Of a DNA stretch of 9,827 bases, positions 1 through 6,875 are shown piece by piece. The stretch lies in NCBI GenBank assembly GCA_002496905.1, contig DALV01000075.1:1-9827 (forward strand), written 5' to 3'. Positions within the stretch are counted from its first letter, which is position 1. Every line of letters starts with the position of its first letter. Origin of the DNA: Euryarchaeota archaeon UBA105 (GTDB lineage Archaea > Thermoplasmatota > Poseidoniia > Poseidoniales > Thalassarchaeaceae). The translations under genes and the position numbers were made by a program. Below the pieces are notes generated by a model. That model made no database searches, was not told where the DNA came from, and saw nothing but the letters and a program-made list of their open reading frames with translations.

Positions 1-87
1 TGAGCTCGAAAGAAGCAAGAGAGATATCAGAATCAATGCAACTTGCCTATTCTTCAGAATCGAGGGGTTGGATTTCGCGCCTTGCAT
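1..87 (-). CDS. N-terminus of a membrane or secreted protein (partial)
   Basis: This is an open frame of 29 codons that begins with ATG at 87 and runs off the window at base 1 without a stop. The visible peptide has a polar, basic start (MQGAKSNPSILKNRQ) followed by an uninterrupted hydrophobic stretch (VALILISLLLLSSS). That is the layout of a signal peptide or first membrane helix. A GAGGAG ribosome-binding sequence (98-103) lies 10 bases upstream and overlaps the stop codon of the S15-family hydrolase, so the two genes are probably cotranscribed with a 14-base gap. Nothing more of the protein is visible and I do not assign a function. An overlapping alternative ATG at 94 in another frame closes after 15 codons and is less likely. 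Confidence 0.6.
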   Translation of the reverse strand, partial: MQGAKSNPSILKNRQVALILISLLLLSSS

Positions 88-97
88 CGCTCATCAA

Positions 98-103
98 CTC
101 CTC
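98..103 (-). promoter_or_regulatory. Shine-Dalgarno site of the partial gene at the left edge
   Basis: The minus strand reads GAGGAG here, 10 bases before the ATG at 87, and overlaps the TGA stop of the upstream hydrolase gene (102-104). It is the main non-compositional support for a real gene start at 87 and suggests coupled translation of the two genes. Confidence 0.5.
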
Positions 104-1901
104 AATTATCTCTCTGTGGTGTGATTAGAACATTCGAGCCGTCGCGTTCGATGAGTGGGAGAGAGAGTGTGCTATCGTCGATAATATGCACGTGCACTGG
201 GCAGGCTGCTCCGCAGGCTGGAGCGAGGTAGTCCTTGCCAGAGGTCGTCATGACTAGTTTGATTCCGTTTCCTGCTGGAAGAAGGTGGTCGATACCTTGG
301 AATTCCATCATCATCGTTACTGTCTGACCTGGGATTATTCCAGTAGGTTCGTTTCCTCCGGAATGGTATCGAATATCCATCGTCGCATGACCAATCCTAA
401 TTCCAGTAATCGAATCTTGCATTTCGACGAATACTTGCCCGCCATCATACACTGCAGAAGCGAGCAAATGTAATCGAACAAGGCCGGAAATATGCACGTC
501 CTCATCGAAGGCTGGGCACTCAACAATGACTTCACTGACGCCCCCAATAACCGGCGCTCCCCCTACCCACGAGTTGCCTTGATTTGTGCAATCACCAAGA
601 GATATGTCGGTCCAATTGATGTCACGGGGGGGCCAGGTTTGCTCGATTCGCCACTCGCCGTCTGTACGTTGAATCTGGGCTGAGAGATCGGGTTTCGGGC
701 CAATTCCTTTGAGATAGTATTCGAACCACTCAAACAAATCCTGTGCCCAGTCCCAGCGCGTCATATTATCGCGAGCCTCGAAGCCATTGCCACTACTCAC
801 GCCATCGTGGCTGGAAACTTGGTCAGGGTAATGGTGACCCCATTGACCTAGTATTCCTCTGACATCGTACCCGGCATCGATGTATTCCTGATACCAATTT
901 ACTCCAACAGGCCCTCCGAACACTTGGTGAGGATCAACGTTCCAATCTTGCATTCCCTGAACCCAGTAAATACTTCCATTCCAATTTCCAAATGCCTTGT
1001 CGATATGGCTTCTCTCGTCGTAATAATTTTGCATATAGGGATCCATTTCCCCACCAATGTAAGTTACCGGTCCCGCGAAAAGTCCCTCGGCGATATCAGG
1101 GCAAACATTGTCTAAGTCGTCCTCATTGTAGTCGACTGTGCTCGAGAAGTAATTCATGTGCATGACTTGGCTTCTCGCCTCAGCACTGCCGTTTTTGTAC
1201 AATAGAGGATGTAGTGCTGTAGTCCCCGAAATCGGTACGATTGTTTTCAGATACTCACTACCCTGAGCCGCTGCCTCCCATTGAGTAGCGCCCTCGTAGG
1301 ACTTGCCATATAGGCCGACGTGACCATTACTCCATTCCTGTGATCCAAGCCATTCTACTGCGTGATGAATGCCCCATCCTTCGCCAGCTCCACGGTAATC
1401 GAAGCATCCACTGGAAAGTTCAGTCCCGAAGACGCTGGCTTGGGCCAATGCATAGCCGTGAGGAACGAAATTTCGGAAAATGAACTCCCCTCGACCGGCA
1501 GCTACTACGTTGGTTGGGTTGGATTCGTCTCCGGGCTGGCCGTAGGAGAAATATGGGCTGATTATTGCGATAACAGGGACCTTTTCACCTTCCAAGGTAT
1601 TGTTTGGAAGCCAATAGGATAGGTGAACTGTGGATTGAGCAGGGCCTGTCTCCCAAACTTGACTGGTATCGACCTCTATGAATGCCTCTTGAACATCAAG
1701 GGCTTGGTATGGCCCTGGCTCTAGAAGATATGACATCGTGTCGTTAGTTTGCCACTCTAGAGTGTGTCTATCCCAAATCGATGGGTATGGATTTTCATCC
1801 ATCTTTTCAGGGGTTTCTTCGGTAGCCCAGAACATGCAGCCGGAGAGGCTCATCGCTAGCAACATCAGGACCGCTGCTCCCGCGCGCGTGCGCCGCCTCA
1901 T
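102..1901 (-). CDS. Secreted lipoprotein hydrolase, S15 / CocE-NonD family (X-Pro dipeptidyl-peptidase-like)
   Basis: From the ATG at 1901 the protein has 599 residues. It opens with a basic n-region (MRRRTRAG), a hydrophobic core and the lipobox LSGC (lipidated Cys22), so it should be exported and anchored outside the cell membrane. The alpha/beta-hydrolase domain carries the nucleophile elbow GKSYEG (Ser201), a GMQDWNV segment with the probable acid Asp319, and GHH with the probable base at His356 or His357. After about residue 430 follows a beta-sandwich like the PepX C-terminal domain. The family cleaves X-Pro peptides, acyl-amides or esters; the substrate here cannot be told. A longer reading from a TTG at 1958 would put 19 residues before the signal peptide and is rejected. 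It is divergent from the MFS exporter, and the partial gene follows after 14 bases. A GC-rich inverted repeat surrounds the start codon. Confidence 0.88.
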   Translation of the reverse strand: MRRRTRAGAAVLMLLAMSLSGCMFWATEETPEKMDENPYPSIWDRHTLEWQTNDTMSYLLEPGPYQALDVQEAFIEVDTSQVWETGPAQSTVHLSYWLPNNTLEGEKVPVIAIISPYFSYGQPGDESNPTNVVAAGRGEFIFRNFVPHGYALAQASVFGTELSSGCFDYRGAGEGWGIHHAVEWLGSQEWSNGHVGLYGKSYEGATQWEAAAQGSEYLKTIVPISGTTALHPLLYKNGSAEARSQVMHMNYFSSTVDYNEDDLDNVCPDIAEGLFAGPVTYIGGEMDPYMQNYYDERSHIDKAFGNWNGSIYWVQGMQDWNVDPHQVFGGPVGVNWYQEYIDAGYDVRGILGQWGHHYPDQVSSHDGVSSGNGFEARDNMTRWDWAQDLFEWFEYYLKGIGPKPDLSAQIQRTDGEWRIEQTWPPRDINWTDISLGDCTNQGNSWVGGAPVIGGVSEVIVECPAFDEDVHISGLVRLHLLASAVYDGGQVFVEMQDSITGIRIGHATMDIRYHSGGNEPTGIIPGQTVTMMMEFQGIDHLLPAGNGIKLVMTTSGKDYLAPACGAACPVHVHIIDDSTLSLPLIERDGSNVLITPQRDN

Positions 1902-1911
1902 GGAGGCGGCG
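1891..1911 (-). repeat. Perfect inverted repeat centred on the hydrolase start codon
   Basis: Nine bases (CGCCGCCTC, 1891-1899) are repeated as the exact reverse complement at 1903-1911 with only three bases between them. In the hydrolase message the A and U of the start codon would lie in the loop and its G at the first stem pair. The surrounding stretch (about 1880-1911) is far more GC-rich than the rest of the window. If the transcript has a leader, this hairpin could limit initiation. If transcription starts at the ATG, the hairpin would not form. Part of the symmetry may simply come from the arginine-rich signal-peptide codons. Confidence 0.5.
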
Positions 1912-1969
1912 AGAGGAAGCAGACATCTCAAACCTGCGGATTGAAAACTAGAGGGCAAGTGGTAATTGT
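1902..1969. promoter_or_regulatory. Divergent intergenic promoter region
   Basis: These 68 bases separate the start codons of the minus-strand hydrolase and the plus-strand MFS gene, so both promoters must lie here or nearby. The only AT-rich element is TTGAAAACTA at 1941-1950. Its centre is about 25 bases before the GTG at 1970, which would suit a leaderless MFS transcript. Read on the other strand (TAGTTTTCAA) it could give the hydrolase a leader of roughly 20 bases. Neither match is strong, and this assignment is an inference. Confidence 0.35.
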
Positions 1970-3484
1970 GTGGATACCGAAATAGTTCATCGCCGTCGCT
2001 GGATGATTCTCGGTGTCATGAGTCTTAGTCTTGTTATTGTGATGCTCAATAATGTGACACTGAACGTCGCTCTTCCTGAACTCTCAAAGGATCTTCGAGC
2101 AGATAATACCGAGTTGCAGTGGATTCTAGATGCCTATGCATTAGTCTTCGGCGGATTGCTTCTTGTTATGGGTGCCCTTGGCGATCGATTCGGTCGCAAA
2201 GGCGCCCTGCAAATTGGGCTCTTGTTAGTTGCAACCGCTTCTGCCCTGACCGCGATGTATGCATCGACATCGGGCGAGGTAATTGTTGCCCGCGCGGTAA
2301 TGGGAATTGGAGCAGCCCTCGTGATGCCGGCAACGCTCTCTGTGGTGGTGGTTGTATTCCCTCCTGAAGAAAGGGGCAAAGCGGTTGGAATATGGGCCGC
2401 TATGGCCGGAGTCGGCGCTCCACTTGGTCTACTTGTAGGAGGGTGGGCTGTGGAGAATTACGATTGGCAAATGGTCTTCTGGATTAATGTTCCAATTATC
2501 GCTTTAGCACTACTTCTCGGGCTATTTCTCGTGCCCAAATCTAAGGATAATCAAGAGCGCCCTCTCGATCCTATTGGGGCCTTCCTTTCCATAGGCGCAT
2601 TGGGTTCAATTCTCTACGCCATAATCGAGGCCCCGAGTCATGGATGGACGTCGCCAGAAACGATTGGAGTGGCGGGCCTCGGCTTGCTGTTTACTCTAGC
2701 ATTCATCCAATGGGAGAGGCGTGTTGAGCATCCAATGCTGCCAATCGAATTCTTCTCCTCACCTGGCTTTACCATGGGATTGATTGCAATCATGTTAGCA
2801 TTCTTCGTTATGTTCTCATTCATGTTCACGCAAATGCTTCATTTCCAATTGGTACGAGGGCACACAGCCCTAGATGCGGCTTTGAGATTCCTTCCTCTAC
2901 CGCTGGGGTTGATGCCTGCGGCAGCTAACTCAGATCGTCTAGTTGCGCGATTCGGAAGTAATCGAATTGTCAGTACTGGTCTAACTTTGGTCGCCATTGG
3001 AATGGTCCTCTTCACCACTGTAACTATTGATACGGAATATCTTCAAATCGCTGTCACCTTCTTCCTTCTAGGGCTTGGTATGGGACTAACTATGGCGCCT
3101 TCTACTACTCTTGTAATGGATTCAATCCCTGAAGACAAGGCAGGGGTAGGGAGTGCCACAAACGATGCAAGTAGAGAAATCGGCGGCGCGCTTGGAATTG
3201 CGATTGGCGGTTCTGTGCTCAACGAATATTATCAACGCAGCCTAGTGGTTCCTGAGGAACTAGAACATCTTGATTCCGTTCTTCGTGAATCATTCCCCGC
3301 AGCGATGAGGATTGGAGGGGATATGCTGTCAGAAGGTAATGAGGTAGGCGCCCAGTTAATTGAATCCGCAAGACTTGCATTTGTAGACGGAATGATTGCA
3401 TCCGCTTGGGTAGGGGCGGTAATTGCCCTTACCAATGCGTTGCTAGTCTGGAAATTTATGCCTTCGCGTGCAATCTATGATTAA
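1970..3484 (+). CDS. MFS transporter, DHA2 (EmrB/QacA-like) drug:H+ antiporter family
   Basis: This is a 504-residue integral membrane protein of the length usual for 14-helix MFS exporters. Motif A appears as GALGDRFGRKG (residues 68-78) between helices 2 and 3. A motif-C-like segment, GVGAPLGLLVGG (147-158), lies in helix 5 and is followed by WQMVFWINVP. The helix-1 motif reads LNNVTLNVALP, so the Asp common in this family (LDxTxxNVALP) is Asn27. A motif resembling SHGWTSP after the central loop is also typical. Such proteins export drugs, lipids or metabolites using the proton gradient; the substrate is unknown. The start is a GTG at 1970: an in-frame stop at 1949 blocks extension, and only a weak GAGGG lies 14 bases upstream, so the message may be leaderless. 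Its stop lies 6 bases from that of the convergent DUF4281-like gene. Confidence 0.88.
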   Translation: MDTEIVHRRRWMILGVMSLSLVIVMLNNVTLNVALPELSKDLRADNTELQWILDAYALVFGGLLLVMGALGDRFGRKGALQIGLLLVATASALTAMYASTSGEVIVARAVMGIGAALVMPATLSVVVVVFPPEERGKAVGIWAAMAGVGAPLGLLVGGWAVENYDWQMVFWINVPIIALALLLGLFLVPKSKDNQERPLDPIGAFLSIGALGSILYAIIEAPSHGWTSPETIGVAGLGLLFTLAFIQWERRVEHPMLPIEFFSSPGFTMGLIAIMLAFFVMFSFMFTQMLHFQLVRGHTALDAALRFLPLPLGLMPAAANSDRLVARFGSNRIVSTGLTLVAIGMVLFTTVTIDTEYLQIAVTFFLLGLGMGLTMAPSTTLVMDSIPEDKAGVGSATNDASREIGGALGIAIGGSVLNEYYQRSLVVPEELEHLDSVLRESFPAAMRIGGDMLSEGNEVGAQLIESARLAFVDGMIASAWVGAVIALTNALLVWKFMPSRAIYD

Positions 3485-3490
3485 GAAAAT

Positions 3491-3916
3491 TCACTCTCGG
3501 TTGAGGACCATATGGAGTAAGAGTCCAACCGGCATCAGCATGACCCCGAAGAAGACAATCCCTCGTGTTTGATTAATTCCGATTTCATTCTCAATCGCCT
3601 TGCGCCACATCCACCTAGTGGCAATTATGTCGCCTGCGACCATATGGGTCCATGCAAGAACCGTTCCCGACTCCGTTCCCAGAAGATTGACCATAGTATC
3701 CATCATGTCAGCAGGATTTCCAGAAAATAATTCTATCATGCCGCTTGGATCAACAATTATTGTGGCAAAATATGCAACTAAGGGTCCGATGAAAAGAGTA
3801 TTTCCTTCCACCCATTTCGAAGTTCTTTCAGATGTGGGTTCAATCATCATAAGCAACCAAAAAGGCCCAACCCAAATAGTTGGAATCAGAAACAGTACCG
3901 CATAAATCAATTCCAT
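3491..3916 (-). CDS. DUF4281 / ABA4-like four-helix membrane protein
   Basis: From the ATG at 3916 the protein has 141 residues, close to what I recall for bacterial DUF4281 members. Four hydrophobic segments lie near residues 2-25, 40-56, 85-102 and 119-138. Family-like features are GPFWLLMMIEP at the end of helix 1, a helix 3 reading GTVLAWTHMVAGDIIATRW (His91, Asp96, Arg101), which parallels the family pattern with W-H, an A-x-D and a final R-W, and LMPVGLLL in helix 4. The plant member ABA4 is required for neoxanthin synthesis from violaxanthin. Being last in a crtB-crtI operon fits a carotenoid role, but plant-type activity is not implied because no xanthophyll epoxidation genes are visible. 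The gene follows the thioredoxin-like gene with one base between stop and ATG. A GTG at 3925 is the alternative start. The family assignment is from memory of the motif pattern. Confidence 0.68.
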   Translation of the reverse strand: MELIYAVLFLIPTIWVGPFWLLMMIEPTSERTSKWVEGNTLFIGPLVAYFATIIVDPSGMIELFSGNPADMMDTMVNLLGTESGTVLAWTHMVAGDIIATRWMWRKAIENEIGINQTRGIVFFGVMLMPVGLLLHMVLNRE

Positions 3917-3917
3917 A

Positions 3918-4517
3918 TCAATCACTCAACGCTGCTGCAACTTCTCCGGCTTCTTCCAATTGTTCAATTGAAAACCAGTAAGAGGAGGCCTGCCATACGA
4001 TATCCCCGTTTTTGTCAAGCAAAATTACAGAGGGAGTTGGTAAATTCCCAAAAGCTTCTACAACTGAAAGTTCCGAAGGCTCTCTAGTATCGAAATCAAG
4101 CGCTAGGCGCGAATGCCCATCAATAACCACCGGCCATGGCGAATAGTGATCGCTTGAGTTGTTTCCATAAACTTGCATTATGTTTTCTGATGATTCGAAG
4201 TTACCGTATCTGTGAATTGTAATTGGTTGAATCGTGCTATAGTTGAGATTACTTTCTCGGATTCCTTCTGCCCATTCGTGGCAACCTTGACATTGCGAAC
4301 TAACCCAGAACAAAAGTACTGGATTTTCTCCTAATTCGGTAGTCAGGTCTAACATCGGACCTCCATCAACATCTCTTCCCAGTGTTGGGAGTGTGAAGGT
4401 GTATCTTTTGTCTTCAATTTCCTCTTCTCCAAGCTCTTCTTGGATTTCTTCAGCCAAACATCCTGCTGTAGCAGATAGTAGGAATAATGCAGTCAAAAGC
4501 CCAATTATTTTCTTCAT
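3918..4517 (-). CDS. Thioredoxin-fold lipoprotein (TlpA/ResA-like)
   Basis: From the ATG at 4517 this is a 199-residue secreted lipoprotein. A signal peptide MKKIIGLLTALFLLSATAGC ends in a lipobox with Cys20, followed by an acidic linker rich in Glu (residues 23-36). The thioredoxin-like domain contains a canonical redox pair CQGC (Cys76, Cys79) after a WVSS strand end, and a cis-proline region PTPS (Pro162) before the strand VILLDKNGDIVWQ. The expected role is thiol-disulfide exchange or reduction outside the membrane; its partner is unknown. The start is fixed by a GGAG site 8 bases upstream and by the signal peptide; a longer reading to 4589 would bury the signal peptide inside the protein. 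It lies 14 bases after the SDR-like gene and almost touches the DUF4281-like gene, so it is probably part of the carotenoid operon. It could equally serve a general cell-envelope redox role. Confidence 0.83.
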   Translation of the reverse strand: MKKIIGLLTALFLLSATAGCLAEEIQEELGEEEIEDKRYTFTLPTLGRDVDGGPMLDLTTELGENPVLLFWVSSQCQGCHEWAEGIRESNLNYSTIQPITIHRYGNFESSENIMQVYGNNSSDHYSPWPVVIDGHSRLALDFDTREPSELSVVEAFGNLPTPSVILLDKNGDIVWQASSYWFSIEQLEEAGEVAAALSD

Positions 4518-4525
4518 TTTTCTCT

Positions 4526-4529
4526 CTCC
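4526..4529 (-). promoter_or_regulatory. Shine-Dalgarno site of the thioredoxin-like lipoprotein gene
   Basis: The minus strand reads GGAGAGAGAAAAATG, with GGAG eight bases before the ATG at 4517. This decides the start at the signal-peptide methionine instead of the longer in-frame reading. Confidence 0.6.
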
Positions 4530-4531
4530 AA

Positions 4532-5263
4532 TTATGGCTTGATAGTACCTAATCCGCCATTGACTCCGATGATTTGCCCCGTCATCCATTCAGGGGCACC
4601 ATTTACCAACCAACTTGCAACATCAGCAATTTCCTTTGCTTCACCAATTCTTCCGACCGGATGCATCAAGTCACTAATTTTCCGACTTGCATCATTCTTC
4701 AGAAGGTGTTCCGACATCGGTGTATCAGTCATTGCAGGGGCGATCGCATTGACCCTAATCCCCCGCTTTGCATAGTCTGCAGCAGAGGCGCGAGTCAATC
4801 CTTCAACAGCCGCTTTTGCTGCGGCAATAGCGGCGTGATTAGTCATACCATGAGTGGCCGCTACGGAAGAAAACAGAACAATCCTACCTCCTTCACCCCT
4901 CATCATCGGAACCGCGGCCGATCGAATCGCATTGAAAGCAGTGGTGAAGTTTTGGTCAATCGTATCTTGTACCTGTTCTGTGGATGTTGCATGTAGAGGT
5001 CTCAGAAGGATTGAGCCAACAGCGACGACGACGGCATCAAGGCGTCCATGACGTTGGAGGATTTCTCCAACCGCTTCCTTCATTGCATCTGCATCTCTGG
5101 CATCCACTGGTAGTATTTCGAGGCCACTAATTTCGTTACTAAGTGATTCTAGCGTTTCTTCAGTTCTACCACTCGCTACAATATTCCAGCCTTCTTCGGA
5201 GAGATTCTGACAAACATTACTCCCCACTCCTCCGGCGGCCCCCAATACCCATACAACAGACAA
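4532..5263 (-). CDS. Short-chain dehydrogenase/reductase-like protein lacking the catalytic Tyr
   Basis: The protein has 243 residues, a typical classical-SDR length, with a Rossmann fold. The cofactor loop is GAAGGVGS (residues 8-15), and SGR after the second strand (31-33) suggests NADP(H). Asn105 (DQNF) and Ser133 (FSSVAA) of the usual catalytic tetrad are present, as is Lys150. The tyrosine of the YxxxK motif is isoleucine (Ile146, codon ATT, in HAAIAAAK). The NNAG motif is also replaced (VAVGS) and the later PG motif reads PA (NAIAPAMTDTPM). I recall other SDR-like proteins with a similar N-H-x-A-I-A-A-A-K motif, so this is more likely a divergent subfamily than a mutation; the chemistry is uncertain. 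The start is TTG at 5263, supported by an AGGAGG site 7 bases upstream. It sits 19 bases after crtI, which suggests a part in carotenoid metabolism. Confidence 0.85.
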   Translation of the reverse strand: MSVVWVLGAAGGVGSNVCQNLSEEGWNIVASGRTEETLESLSNEISGLEILPVDARDADAMKEAVGEILQRHGRLDAVVVAVGSILLRPLHATSTEQVQDTIDQNFTTAFNAIRSAAVPMMRGEGGRIVLFSSVAATHGMTNHAAIAAAKAAVEGLTRASAADYAKRGIRVNAIAPAMTDTPMSEHLLKNDASRKISDLMHPVGRIGEAKEIADVASWLVNGAPEWMTGQIIGVNGGLGTIKP

Positions 5264-5270
5264 TTCATGA

Positions 5271-5276
5271 CCTCCT
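5271..5276 (-). promoter_or_regulatory. Shine-Dalgarno site that sets the TTG start of the SDR-like gene
   Basis: The minus strand reads AGGAGG, seven bases before TTG at 5263. An ATG at 5268 is too close to it and in a different frame, which supports the unusual TTG start. Confidence 0.65.
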
Positions 5277-5282
5277 TAGGAT

Positions 5283-6875
5283 CTATCTCATTGCCTTAGG
5301 TCTACGGAGATCAGGGAACCAAGTATCTACACCATTCCAATCAACAGGAATCCCTAGATCGGAAATTACCAGCTTACTGCTAATCCTAGCACTCTCAAAG
5401 ATTGTTGGAAGACCACTTCCTGGATGAGTCCCCCCTCCAACTAAGTAGAGACCATTCAATTCCTCGAAGCGATTGTGGGGGCGCCTCCAAAGCATTTGGT
5501 CTAGTCCGTGGGCTAAATTGAAAACTGCTCCTCGATATATGTCGGAAGCACCCCAATCATCAGGAGTAACGATTGTCTTACTAACCATGTGATCTCGAAG
5601 ATTTGTGTATCCTAAATGCGCCATCTGATCGATGATTAACTCAGAAAACTCTTCCTTTTCATTCTCCCAGACAATACTTGGATCTGTGTTGGGAACTGGA
5701 ACTAGAACATACAGTGTGGATTGTCCCTTTGGAGCCATGCTTGGGTCGGTGATGCAAGCGTTCTGTACGTAAATAGAGGGATCATTCCAAGGAATTTTGT
5801 GATTGTCGATATTCACCAAACTATTCTCATAATCTGCAGAGGCATAGATTTGATGATGGGGTTCATCGTATAGTTTGTCAACTCCAAGATAAAGCATGAA
5901 AGTCGAGCAAGAATACGATTTCTTCTGCAACTTTTCATCGGACCACTTCTTTCTCTTCTGGTTTGGAATCATGGTAGTCATGGCATGACCAAAGTCTGCA
6001 TTCATGATGATCTTTTCAGCCATATAATCCACATTCTTTGTTCGCAAACCTTTGACAGTCTTGCCTTCGATGATGACTTCATCGACCTCGGTCTCTAATT
6101 CGAACAGAACTCCCATCTCTCTGGCAATTTCTCCCATCCTAGCAGTAATTGAGCCGAGGCCACCTTTAGCATGGAAAATCCCGTGCTCGTACTCCAAGAA
6201 TGCTAGAATAGTGAATAACGATGGTGCATGAAAAGGACTCATTCCGAGATATTTAGTTTGGAAAGACATTGCCAATCTAACTCGCTCATCGTCGAATAAT
6301 CGTTCGAGATCAGATGCAACGCTGGCCCAGGGTCTCAGCACGGTAGCTGCGGAAAAGGCACGCTTGGAAAGAAGGTCGGATGGCCCCCTCCAAGGTGTTT
6401 GCAGACAACCCCTTGAACGGGCCAACTTTCTTCGATTCTCAGTGATGTAACGCTTGAATCCCTCGGCGTCTTTGTCGCCAGATAATTCCCTTACCCTTTC
6501 TGTCATCGCCTCTAAATTACAGGTGGCATCAATGGAGCCACCCCTTCCAAAGACAAGCCGATATGAGGGGTCTAGAGGTATCAGGCCAAGCTCCTCATGA
6601 GCGTCTCTTCCAATCGCTTGGAAAATTTCCTCTATAACTTCTGGATAATGGAAAAAGGTAGGGCCCCTATCGAACTTGAATCCATCATGTTCGACGATTC
6701 TTGTCCTCCCTCCTATGAAAGGGGTCTTTTCGATTACTCGGACCTTCAAACCACTGTGGGCTAGGAGAAGGGCGGAAGCCAGGCCACCGGGTCCTGCTCC
6801 AACAATCAAAATGTCTTGCTCTTTGTTAATCGAGTTCTCAGACTCAAGAGAAAGGGAGGGGGATTGCATGCTCAT
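5283..6875 (-). CDS. crtI: CrtI-family carotenoid (phytoene) desaturase
   Basis: This 530-residue FAD-dependent oxidoreductase should desaturate phytoene stepwise toward lycopene at the membrane. A short polar leader precedes the dinucleotide-binding motif GAGPGG (residues 26-31) with the ribose-binding Glu49 and GGRTR (55-59). The middle contains the family segment around MSPFHAPSLFTILAFLEYEHG and KGGLGSI. The C-terminus carries the carotenoid oxidoreductase signature GLYLVGGGTHPGSGLPTIFE (from residue 475). The start overlaps the crtB stop as ATGA. A GAGG site (6877-6880) lies only one base before this ATG but seven bases before a second in-frame ATG at 6869, so translation may start two codons later. 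Placement behind phytoene synthase supports phytoene as substrate. CrtI relatives also act as isomerases, ketolases or CrtD-type desaturases, so the exact step and number of desaturations cannot be read from sequence. Confidence 0.93.
   Translation of the reverse strand: MSMQSPSLSLESENSINKEQDILIVGAGPGGLASALLLAHSGLKVRVIEKTPFIGGRTRIVEHDGFKFDRGPTFFHYPEVIEEIFQAIGRDAHEELGLIPLDPSYRLVFGRGGSIDATCNLEAMTERVRELSGDKDAEGFKRYITENRRKLARSRGCLQTPWRGPSDLLSKRAFSAATVLRPWASVASDLERLFDDERVRLAMSFQTKYLGMSPFHAPSLFTILAFLEYEHGIFHAKGGLGSITARMGEIAREMGVLFELETEVDEVIIEGKTVKGLRTKNVDYMAEKIIMNADFGHAMTTMIPNQKRKKWSDEKLQKKSYSCSTFMLYLGVDKLYDEPHHQIYASADYENSLVNIDNHKIPWNDPSIYVQNACITDPSMAPKGQSTLYVLVPVPNTDPSIVWENEKEEFSELIIDQMAHLGYTNLRDHMVSKTIVTPDDWGASDIYRGAVFNLAHGLDQMLWRRPHNRFEELNGLYLVGGGTHPGSGLPTIFESARISSKLVISDLGIPVDWNGVDTWFPDLRRPKAMR

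Noticed and set aside
3..128. Plus-strand frame open from the left edge to a TAG at 126-128, possible end of a convergent gene
   Set aside because: Only 41 codons without a recognisable pattern; the opposite-strand start at 87 with ribosome-binding site and hydrophobic segment is better supported. Left-side sequence would settle it.
1902..1958. Longer hydrolase reading from a TTG at 1958
   Set aside because: It would place 19 residues before a complete signal peptide with lipobox, which would spoil export; the ATG at 1901 is the better start.
3491..3916. Small membrane protein as a CrtYc/CrtYd-type lycopene cyclase subunit
   Set aside because: Considered because of size and operon position, but the helix-3 W-H / A-x-D / R-W pattern and PVGLLL end fit DUF4281 better. 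A structure-based comparison would be decisive.
4518..4589. Longer thioredoxin-like reading from 4589
   Set aside because: It overlaps the SDR-like gene and puts 24 residues before the signal peptide, whereas GGAG sits 8 bases before the ATG at 4517.
4574..4996. A 140-codon plus-strand open frame opposite the SDR-like gene
   Set aside because: It lies fully inside a well-supported gene on the other strand, has a Cys/Arg/Ser-rich composition with no family features, and no ribosome-binding site stands out.
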